Below, piece by piece: positions 1 through 5,202 of a DNA stretch of 5,202 nt. Under the pieces are notes generated by a model that saw only the letters and a list, made by a program, of their open reading frames with translations, was not told the origin of the DNA and made no database searches. Position 1 is the stretch's first letter. Each line of letters opens with the position of its first letter. Made by a program: the position numbers and the translations under genes. The stretch is from Gammaproteobacteria bacterium (GTDB lineage Bacteria; Pseudomonadota; Gammaproteobacteria; SZUA-21), in assembly GCA_027021095.1 (NCBI GenBank), contig JALUUZ010000573.1, positions 1 to 5,202 on the forward strand. Direction: 5' to 3'.

Positions 1-988
1 CCGAAAAGATCACCAGGCTGTTCAGAAAGGTCTGTTTCAATTGCAGCGCCGACAGCAGGGCGGTAGATTCAGCCGTCAGCTGCTTTTTCTGCAAAGAGAC
101 GACCCTGTTCAGGTTGTGCTTGATGCGGTCGACCACGGGGCTGATTTCATGTGCCAGCACATAGGCGTCCATACGCCATTTCTTGCTGCCATGGATCTTG
201 ATCGAACGCTTCAAGTGGTCGAAGTACTTTTGTGTCAGCGGGATCAGCCGTTCGAGCGCGTCGCTTTGCTCAAAGGTCAGGTCATCGCCATAGGCTTTTA
301 TCCCGGCCAGTTGTTTCTGGTAGACGTCTTTATAGGTCTTGATGTTGGTGATGTCATCCTTGCCCCGGTAAGCCAGGTAGGCGCGGACCGTCTGGATCAT
401 CGTTGCCCAGGTCAGGCGCAGGTCAGTCAGGTCGGTCAGCAGTTTTTTGCGCTTGGCGGAGGCCTCCTCCTCACCTTCGCTTTGTACCATAGTATTCATC
501 AATGCCTGGATCTGGCGGTTGATCGGATTCATGTTCTGTGCGGAGTAACTCAAACTCGGATAGTTGGCGGTGAAGTCCGTGGCATACTTCAGCATCTTTT
601 TTCTGTAGGCCTTGTATTGGTGGAAATCTCTTTTGACCGCATCGAGTATCTTGAGATACTCACGGTTGTTCGTGATCACAGGGTACTGGTAGAGCCGGTG
701 CAGCGCCTGGTCGAAGGCCTTGAGTTTGTCGATATAACGTGTCTTGTCGGTGCTGGATTTACTGATCAGGTAGAAGCCAAGCGCAGTGTTGGTGTTGTCG
801 ATCAGTGCCTTCAGTGTCAGCAGTGACAGCATCACCGGCTGGTTTTCATCGATGACCTGGCCGACGTTTTGCTCGATCTGTGACAGGCTGCGGTTGGTCA
901 GCAGGTTGATCGCGATCAGTACCAGGACCATCGCACCGAATCCTGCCCAGATCTTGTGGCGTACCGTAAGTGATTTCAGGTTCAACAT
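1..988 (-). CDS. Methyl-accepting chemotaxis protein-like receptor, N-terminal part (truncated by window edge)
   Basis: The reverse strand is open from an ATG at 988 down to base 1, giving 329 residues with no stop. An in-frame TAG lies two codons upstream of the ATG, which fixes this as the outermost ATG start. The first residues (MLNLKSLTVRHKIWAGFGAM) form a short basic cytoplasmic tail leading into a membrane segment at about residues 14-31, the usual opening of a chemoreceptor. Residues about 33-318 are polar, rich in Leu, Lys, Gln and Asp and predicted helical, as expected for a periplasmic four-helix or helical bimodular sensor. A second hydrophobic segment starts near residue 320 and is cut off. 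HAMP and signalling domains would lie outside the window, so a histidine kinase or diguanylate cyclase with the same input architecture is not excluded. The ligand is unknown. Upstream of the ATG there is only a weak GGA. A sigma-28-like promoter upstream supports a motility or chemotaxis role. The sensor shows no haem-binding CxxCH and no PAS-like signature. Confidence 0.72.
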   Translation of the reverse strand, partial: MLNLKSLTVRHKIWAGFGAMVLVLIAINLLTNRSLSQIEQNVGQVIDENQPVMLSLLTLKALIDNTNTALGFYLISKSSTDKTRYIDKLKAFDQALHRLYQYPVITNNREYLKILDAVKRDFHQYKAYRKKMLKYATDFTANYPSLSYSAQNMNPINRQIQALMNTMVQSEGEEEASAKRKKLLTDLTDLRLTWATMIQTVRAYLAYRGKDDITNIKTYKDVYQKQLAGIKAYGDDLTFEQSDALERLIPLTQKYFDHLKRSIKIHGSKKWRMDAYVLAHEISPVVDRIKHNLNRVVSLQKKQLTAESTALLSALQLKQTFLNSLVIFS

Positions 989-1026
989 TGTCTATACGTC
1001 CATTTAAATTCAGGTTGTCCATTGGG

Positions 1027-1043
1027 CTGGCCGTCCGGGCCAG
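1027..1043. repeat. Small perfect hairpin in the receptor leader
   Basis: CTGGCC (1027-1032) and GGCCAG (1038-1043) form a perfect 6-bp GC-rich stem around a 5-base loop. It falls just downstream of the predicted sigma-28 start, so it would sit at the 5' end of the receptor mRNA. There is no T-tract on either strand, so it is not an intrinsic terminator. It may stabilise the leader or be a chance palindrome. Confidence 0.35.
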
Positions 1044-1053
1044 GCTCTAATCT

Positions 1054-1080
1054 ATAGCGTTGCGTCGTGATCGAACTTTA
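1054..1080 (-). promoter_or_regulatory. Putative sigma-28 (FliA) promoter of the chemoreceptor gene
   Basis: Reading the minus strand, TAAAGTTC (1080-1073) matches seven of eight bases of the enterobacterial FliA -35 consensus TAAAGTTT. It is followed after exactly 11 bases by AACGCTAT (1061-1054), which matches four of eight bases of GCCGATAA, including the CG and TA of its core. Transcription would begin near 1046, leaving a leader of roughly 58 bases before the ATG at 988. The strong -35, the exact spacing and the position upstream of a receptor-like gene support the call; the imperfect -10 is the weak point. Confidence 0.45.
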
Positions 1081-1215
1081 GCGGGATTGCTCACAAGACG
1101 ACATTTCTTTACGCGCGATCGGATGTTTCACTCGGCAGGCGAATTCTGCTACATTTAGTGTTGGTTCAGCATTGAATTGTGCAGGTGCAAGACCCTGTTC
1201 GGGGATTTGATTTTC

Positions 1216-1221
1216 TATACT
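1216..1221 (+). promoter_or_regulatory. Possible sigma-70 -10 box of pepN
   Basis: TATACT lies 50 bases before the pepN ATG and differs from TATAAT at one position. Transcription would start near 1228 with a leader of about 44 bases. No good -35 hexamer occurs at the usual 16-18 base distance (the best is CTGTTC at 1195-1200, 15 bases away), and there is no extended TGn. Treat it as a candidate only. The rest of 989-1271 holds no gene that I can support. Confidence 0.3.
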
Positions 1222-1262
1222 GACTGCATTGGCGGCTGGATCTTGGCCAAAACCATTGAATC

Positions 1263-1266
1263 GAGG
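1263..1266 (+). promoter_or_regulatory. Ribosome binding site deciding the pepN start
   Basis: GAGG at 1263-1266 sits five bases before the ATG at 1272 and is the only purine-rich Shine-Dalgarno element nearby. The GTG at 1266, in frame and two codons further upstream, overlaps this element and is therefore an unlikely start. Confidence 0.65.
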
Positions 1267-1271
1267 TGAAA

Positions 1272-3923
1272 ATGAAAGGGGATACACCAGTCACTGTTTT
1301 TCTCAAGGACTATACGCAGCCGGACTACCTGATCGACACGGTCAAGCTGGTCTTTCATCTGCATCCGAGTCAGACACGGGTCCAGTCGCGCCTGGCATTG
1401 CGCAAAAACCCCGACGGCGGCGGCGCACAGCCGCTGGTGTTGCATGGTGAGGCCCTGCAGCTCGATAAAGTCTTGCTGGATGGCACCGCGCTGGTGGCAG
1501 ACAGGGATTATTCGGTGACCGAGACCGAATTGACGATCCCACGGCTGCCAGCGCAGTGTGTGCTGGAACTGGAAACCCGGATCGATCCCCAGGCCAACCT
1601 GGCATTGAGTGGTTTGTACCGCTCCAGTGGACTGTATTGCACGCAGTGCGAGGCCGAGGGTTTCCGGCGTATCACCTATTTTCTGGACCGGCCGGATGTG
1701 ATGGCGAAGTACACCACGACGGTCATCGCCAATCCGCAGGAGTGTCCGGTCATGTTATCGAACGGTAACCTGGTCGCTCAGGGCGAAAATGATGATGGTA
1801 CGCACTGGGTGACCTGGGAGGATCCGTTTAAAAAGCCCAGCTACCTGTTCGCACTGGTCGCCGGTGACCTGGATTGTTTCGAAGACAGTTTTACCACCGC
1901 TTCCGGCCGCCGGGTCAGCCTGCATCTCTATGTCGAGCATGAAAATATCGACCGTTGTGCACATGCGATGCAGGCCCTGAAAAATGCGATGCGCTGGGAC
2001 GAGGAACGGTTCGGCCTGGAATACGATCTTGACCGTTATATGATCGTCGCGGTCAACGATTTCAACATGGGCGCCATGGAAAACAAGGGCCTGAACGTGT
2101 TCAATTCGAAGTGCGTGCTGGCGAAACCGGAGACTGCGACCGACAGCGACTACCAAAGCATCGAGGGCATCGTCGCGCATGAGTATTTTCATAACTGGAC
2201 CGGCAACCGTGTCACCTGCAGGGACTGGTTCCAGCTGAGCCTGAAAGAAGGGCTGACGGTCTACCGCGACCAGGAGTTCAGTGCCGACATGAACTCCAGG
2301 GCGGTGGCACGGATCGGTGATGTGCGGATGCTGCGTGCCACCCAGTTCCTGGAGGATGCAGGGCCGATGGCGCACCCGGTGCGGCCTGACTCTTATGTCG
2401 AGATCAACAACTTCTATACCGCGACCGTCTATAACAAAGGCGCGGAAGTGGTGCGTATGTATGAGACACTGTTCGGTAAGGACGGGTTCCGCCGCGGAAT
2501 GGACCTGTATTTCGAACGCCACGACGGCCAGGCGGTGACCACCGACGATTTTTTCGATGCGATGGTCGACGCCAATGGCAGCCCCGAATGGATGGCGCAA
2601 TTCAAGCGCTGGTATTCACAGGCCGGCACGCCGGAAGTGACGGTCGAAACCGAGTATTCCGCCTCGGCGCAGACCTTGGTGATCCATCTGGCACAGTCCT
2701 GCCCGCCGACGCCGGGACAGCCGGACAAACAGCCGTTTTTGATCCCATTGCGTATCGGTTTTGTCGATGCCGCCGGGCAGCCGGTACAGCCGCTGGCCGA
2801 CAGTGAGGGCATTGTCGTGCAGGGCAGTGACTATCTGCTGTTGCTGCGCCAGAAACAACAGTCGTTTCGTTTCAGCGCCGTCGACGAGCAGCCGGTGTTG
2901 TCGCTGCTGCGCGGCTTTTCGGCGCCGATCAAGCTGCATTATCCGCGCAGCGACGAGGAACTCGGCTTTCTGCTGGCGCATGATCAGGACGCATTCAGCC
3001 GTTGGGAAGCCGGCCAGGAGCTGTCCACGCGACAGATCCTCGGTGCGGTGCGTGCGCGGCAGCAGGGTCAGGAAGCCGGTTTCGGCACGGTGTTGATCGA
3101 TGCCTGCCGGCAGTTGTTAGCCTCCTGTGCACAGGATCCGGCGTTTGTGGCCGAAGCACTCGAACTGCCTGGGGAAGCTGTCATCGCAGAACAGCTGGAG
3201 GTGATCGATGTCGACCAAGTGCATCGGTGCCGGCAGCAATTGCGGCAGCAGATGGCGACAGACCTGCGACAGCCTCTGTACGAGATCTATAACGACTATA
3301 ACCAACCACGGGACTATGCAACCGATGCCGTATCGGTCGGGCGCCGCAAACTCAAAAATGTATGCCTTGGGCTGCTGATGGAGCTGGACGACGAGGAGAT
3401 TCAGCATTTGTGTTTCAACCAGTTTCAGACCGCCAACAACATGACCGATGTGTTGAGTGCGCTGGCCGCATTGGTCAACTCGAGGGCGGCAGTCAGGGAG
3501 CAGGCACTGGCAGCGTTCTACGACAAGTGGCGGCATGATTCGCTGGTCATGGACAAGTGGCTGGCCGTGCAGGCGAGCTGTCATTTCAGCGATACCCTCG
3601 ACAGGGTCAGGGCGCTGGCCCAGGATCCAGTATTCGACGACCGGAACCCGAACAAGGTCAGGGCACTGGTCGGGGCTTTTTGCCACACCAACGCGGTGAA
3701 TTTTCATGCGCAGGATGGCTCGGGTTACCAGTTTGCGGCCGACTGGGTCTTGAAGCTCGATGCACAGAATCCGCAGATCGCTGCTGGACTGCTCAAATCG
3801 CTTACCCGCTGGCGGCGTTACGATCCGCGGCGGCAGCAGCAGATGCGCCAGGCATTGGAACGGATTCTGGCGCACAGCGGTTTATCGAAAGATTGTTACG
3901 AGATTGCCAGCAAAAGTCTGTAG
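1272..3923 (+). CDS. pepN: Aminopeptidase N (M1 family zinc metallopeptidase)
   Basis: This is a complete 883-residue aminopeptidase N, close in length to the 870 residues of E. coli PepN. It removes N-terminal residues from peptides in the cytoplasm, in late steps of protein turnover; no signal peptide is present. The N-terminal beta domain (about 1-199) contains TQCEAEGFR, with Glu127 matching the substrate N-terminus anchor. The thermolysin-like catalytic domain (about 200-450) carries GAMEN at 267-271 and the gating Met266. It also has the zinc motif HEYFH at 303-307 with Glu326 as third ligand (HExxH-x18-E), and Tyr387 in VYNKGAEV as the transition-state tyrosine. A beta domain and a long C-terminal helical domain follow, ending with conserved stretches such as ANNMTD, VMDKW and FHAQDGSGYQF. 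All catalytic residues are intact and sit at a constant +6 offset from E. coli. ATG 1272 is chosen over GTG 1266 because of the ribosome binding site. The gene ends in tandem stops TAG TAA. It is flanked by opposite-strand genes, so it is probably monocistronic. Confidence 0.97.
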   Translation: MKGDTPVTVFLKDYTQPDYLIDTVKLVFHLHPSQTRVQSRLALRKNPDGGGAQPLVLHGEALQLDKVLLDGTALVADRDYSVTETELTIPRLPAQCVLELETRIDPQANLALSGLYRSSGLYCTQCEAEGFRRITYFLDRPDVMAKYTTTVIANPQECPVMLSNGNLVAQGENDDGTHWVTWEDPFKKPSYLFALVAGDLDCFEDSFTTASGRRVSLHLYVEHENIDRCAHAMQALKNAMRWDEERFGLEYDLDRYMIVAVNDFNMGAMENKGLNVFNSKCVLAKPETATDSDYQSIEGIVAHEYFHNWTGNRVTCRDWFQLSLKEGLTVYRDQEFSADMNSRAVARIGDVRMLRATQFLEDAGPMAHPVRPDSYVEINNFYTATVYNKGAEVVRMYETLFGKDGFRRGMDLYFERHDGQAVTTDDFFDAMVDANGSPEWMAQFKRWYSQAGTPEVTVETEYSASAQTLVIHLAQSCPPTPGQPDKQPFLIPLRIGFVDAAGQPVQPLADSEGIVVQGSDYLLLLRQKQQSFRFSAVDEQPVLSLLRGFSAPIKLHYPRSDEELGFLLAHDQDAFSRWEAGQELSTRQILGAVRARQQGQEAGFGTVLIDACRQLLASCAQDPAFVAEALELPGEAVIAEQLEVIDVDQVHRCRQQLRQQMATDLRQPLYEIYNDYNQPRDYATDAVSVGRRKLKNVCLGLLMELDDEEIQHLCFNQFQTANNMTDVLSALAALVNSRAAVREQALAAFYDKWRHDSLVMDKWLAVQASCHFSDTLDRVRALAQDPVFDDRNPNKVRALVGAFCHTNAVNFHAQDGSGYQFAADWVLKLDAQNPQIAAGLLKSLTRWRRYDPRRQQQMRQALERILAHSGLSKDCYEIASKSL

Positions 3924-4029
3924 TAAGATGCCGGGTCAGTCTGTCTTTCCCGTTCTCCTCTTGCGACGAACAGCGGTGAACGCTCCAGGACATGCCATGA
4001 CACTGTCGCGGGATGGTGAGCGATCCGGG
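3924..4029. other. Convergent intergenic gap, no clear terminator
   Basis: This 106-base gap separates the 3' ends of pepN and the Sel1-repeat gene, where a bidirectional terminator would be expected. The only hairpin I find is AGCG/CGCT (3972-3984), a 4-bp stem without a following T-tract on either strand. Termination may therefore be Rho-dependent. No small gene is supported here. Confidence 0.4.
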
Positions 4030-4467
4030 TCAGAAATCATCCGGGTTGAACCCCGCCTGTTGCAGCAGCTCTCTTGCCTTTTGTTCGTCCTTTTCAACAC
4101 CGGTGCCGTCTTTATACATCAATGCGAGCGTCGTCAGCGAGCCGCTCATTCCCTGTTCTGCTGCCTTAAGAAACCATTTTTCCGCTTCACGGCCGTTCTG
4201 TGCCACACATTCGCCCTGCATATACATGAATCCAAGGCCGTGCTGTGCCAGCGCATGCCCCCGTTCTGCCGCCTGTTTCATGTAGTCGAACGCCTTTTTT
4301 TCATCAGCGACCATCCCCAGGCCGTTCTGGCACATGATCGCCATCCGGTACAAGGCCTCGGTGTTGCCGGCTTCAGCTAGTGGTTTTAATAGCGGGTAAG
4401 CGGTGTTAAAATGTTTGGCTTCAAAAGCAGCAATACCGCTTGATAGATTTTGATCTTCTGCAGTCAT
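4030..4467 (-). CDS. Small Sel1-like repeat (SLR/TPR) protein
   Basis: The gene encodes 145 residues from the ATG at 4467. An N-terminal TPR-like helical pair (about residues 10-34, AFEAKHFNTAYPLLKPLAEAG) is followed by three consecutive Sel1-like repeats at about 35-70, 71-107 and 108-139. They carry the family pattern of A/G-x-L-x-x-M-Y-x-x-G-x-G-V followed by A-x-x-W/Y-x-x-x-A-A-E-x-G, for example LALMYKDGTGVEKDEQKA. Such repeats form alpha-solenoids that bind other proteins, and no enzymatic activity is expected. There is no signal peptide or membrane segment, so the product is probably cytoplasmic, unlike many secreted family members. The frame stays open to a TTG at 4500, but that codon lies at the predicted transcription start, so I prefer ATG 4467 even though it has only a weak GGA upstream. 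The partner and role cannot be told from the sequence. It is convergent with pepN and divergent from the DAHP synthase gene. Confidence 0.88.
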   Translation of the reverse strand: MTAEDQNLSSGIAAFEAKHFNTAYPLLKPLAEAGNTEALYRMAIMCQNGLGMVADEKKAFDYMKQAAERGHALAQHGLGFMYMQGECVAQNGREAEKWFLKAAEQGMSGSLTTLALMYKDGTGVEKDEQKARELLQQAGFNPDDF

Positions 4468-4504
4468 GAGGGAATCCAACTGATCCTGAGTTAATACCAA
4501 GGGT

Positions 4505-4510
4505 ATTATA
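4505..4510 (-). promoter_or_regulatory. Putative -10 box of the Sel1-repeat gene
   Basis: On the minus strand 4510-4505 reads TATAAT, a perfect sigma-70 -10 hexamer inside an AT-rich patch. Transcription would begin near 4498, about 30 bases before ATG 4467. The -35 region (about 4527-4534) is poor, with no recognisable TTGACA-like hexamer, so activity could depend on an activator. Confidence 0.5.
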
Positions 4511-4511
4511 T

Positions 4512-4568
4512 AACAAACCGGTATGAATAATTTCTCGTTTTATCCCTTTCAATCTATGTGGGTTTGTT
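4512..4568. repeat. 8-bp inverted repeat in the divergent promoter region
   Basis: AACAAACC (4512-4519) and GGTTTGTT (4561-4568) are perfect reverse complements separated by 41 bases. The first arm abuts the -10 box of the Sel1-repeat gene and the second lies 53 bases before the DAHP synthase ATG. The arrangement could be paired operator half-sites, but a match of this length in a region this size can easily arise by chance. Confidence 0.25.
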
Positions 4569-4614
4569 CGGACTTTGTCTGCCCCGTCTCCTGTTGAACT
4601 GAATTACTGCCATT

Positions 4615-4618
4615 GGAA
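4615..4618 (+). promoter_or_regulatory. Weak ribosome binding site of the DAHP synthase gene
   Basis: GGAA at 4615-4618 lies three bases before the ATG at 4622. It is the only Shine-Dalgarno-like element close to the start, and the spacing is shorter than usual. No clear sigma-70 promoter or TyrR box (TGTAAA-N6-TTTACA) is visible on the plus strand between 4501 and 4621. Confidence 0.35.
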
Positions 4619-4621
4619 ACC

Positions 4622-5202
4622 ATGACTGAAGAAAAATTAGACAACCTGAACGTATTGTCCCAAGAGCTGCTGCCGACCCCGGCGGAAATCAAGGGCCGCC
4701 TGCCGGTTGGGCCGCAGGAGCGAGACACGGTGCTGCGCGGGCGTGCAACGGTCCGCGATATTCTCACCGCGCGCGACAAGCGCCTGTTTGTCGTCGCCGG
4801 CCCCTGTTCGATTCACGATATCGACGCAGCGAAAGAGTATGCCGGCCGATTGAAAAAGCTGGCCGACGAGCTTCGTGACACGCTGGTGATCATCATGCGG
4901 GTCTATTTCGAGAAGCCACGGACTACGGTAGGTTGGAAAGGCCTGATCAACGATCCGGACATGGATGATTCGTTTCATATCGAGAAAGGACTGTCGATGG
5001 CCCGGGGCCTGCTCTATGAGTTGACCCGGCTTGGCCTGTATACCGCGACCGAGGCACTGGATCCGATTACGCCACAGTACCTGTCCGACCTGATCACCTG
5101 GACTGCGATCGGCGCGCGAACTACCGAGTCACAGACCCATCGCGAGATGTCCAGCGGGTTGTCGACACCCGTCGGGTTCAAGAACGGTACCGATGGCAGT
5201 CT
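4622..5202 (+). CDS. aroF: 3-deoxy-7-phosphoheptulonate (DAHP) synthase, class I, tyrosine-type-like; C-terminus beyond window
   Basis: The first 193 residues of a protein usually about 350 long are present; the window edge cuts the rest. The enzyme condenses phosphoenolpyruvate and erythrose 4-phosphate to DAHP, the first committed step of the shikimate pathway, in the cytoplasm. Visible active-site elements follow E. coli AroG numbering with a +1 offset. They are GPCSIHD with metal ligand Cys62, MRVYFEKPRTTVGWKG with Arg93 and Lys98 for phosphoenolpyruvate, IGARTTESQ with Arg166, and GFKNGTDG with Lys187. The remaining metal ligands (His, Glu and Asp in the second half) lie outside the window. 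TATEALDP, SQTHREM and the ending GTDGS resemble AroF (tyrosine-sensitive) more than AroG (GEFLDM) or AroH, so I use aroF; the effector specificity is inference. The N-terminal extension of about 45 residues that carries feedback regulation in this family is present. The start is the ATG at 4622. Confidence 0.93.
   Translation, partial: MTEEKLDNLNVLSQELLPTPAEIKGRLPVGPQERDTVLRGRATVRDILTARDKRLFVVAGPCSIHDIDAAKEYAGRLKKLADELRDTLVIIMRVYFEKPRTTVGWKGLINDPDMDDSFHIEKGLSMARGLLYELTRLGLYTATEALDPITPQYLSDLITWTAIGARTTESQTHREMSSGLSTPVGFKNGTDGS

Noticed and set aside
41..826. A 261-residue open frame on the plus strand
   Set aside because: It lies antisense to the receptor gene, its translation has no recognisable domain, and the minus-strand frame has a clear membrane segment, receptor-like helical composition and a promoter.
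1266..1268. GTG as the pepN start codon
   Set aside because: It overlaps the GAGG ribosome binding site and leaves no Shine-Dalgarno element of its own; ATG 1272 is correctly placed.
1078..1287. A 69-residue minus-strand frame in the intergenic region
   Set aside because: It starts inside pepN and overlaps the pepN ribosome binding site. It has no domain and would end at the receptor promoter, so there is no support for a real gene.
1755..2600. A 281-residue open frame on the minus strand
   Set aside because: It is antisense to the catalytic domain of pepN, the most conserved part of a certain gene. Its His/Val/Asp-rich translation looks like a complement artefact of high-GC coding sequence.
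3117..3875. A 252-residue open frame on the minus strand
   Set aside because: It is antisense to the C-terminal domain of pepN and has no recognisable family; the pepN frame is continuous and conserved through it.
4043..4053. GGGTTGAACCC palindrome as a possible terminator
   Set aside because: The arms leave a one-base loop, which cannot form a stable hairpin, and it lies inside the Sel1-repeat coding sequence with no T-tract.
4549..4978. Minus-strand frames of 76 and 113 residues opposite the DAHP synthase gene
   Set aside because: They are shadows of a strongly conserved plus-strand gene and show no protein family features.

Overview
The window looks like an ordinary chromosomal stretch from a gammaproteobacterium with moderately high GC. 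I infer this from the close match of the aminopeptidase to the enterobacterial PepN family and of the last gene to the AroF/AroG family. No mobile element, CRISPR array, tRNA or rRNA is visible. I cannot name the species.

Layout: (1) bases 1-988, minus strand: the N-terminal 329 residues of a membrane-anchored chemoreceptor-like protein, cut off by the window edge just as its second membrane segment begins. (2) bases 989-1271: a divergent intergenic region with a sigma-28-like promoter facing the receptor gene, a small hairpin, a weak sigma-70-like -10 box and the ribosome binding site of the next gene. (3) bases 1272-3923, plus strand: a complete pepN (M1 aminopeptidase N, 883 residues) with all key catalytic residues. 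(4) bases 3924-4029: a short convergent gap without a recognisable terminator. (5) bases 4030-4467, minus strand: a small Sel1-repeat protein. (6) bases 4468-4621: a divergent promoter region containing a perfect TATAAT box and an 8-bp inverted repeat. (7) bases 4622-5202, plus strand: the first 193 residues of a class I DAHP synthase, resembling the tyrosine-type AroF, cut by the window edge.

The genes do not form one operon. Strands alternate (-, +, -, +), so each probably has its own promoter. PepN (peptide turnover) and DAHP synthase (entry to the aromatic amino acid pathway) are housekeeping functions, and the receptor is probably part of the motility regulon. I see no convincing undescribed multi-gene system. 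The items most worth a second look are the sigma-28-like promoter of the receptor, the apparent two-module sensor domain, and the start and promoter arrangement of the Sel1-repeat gene.
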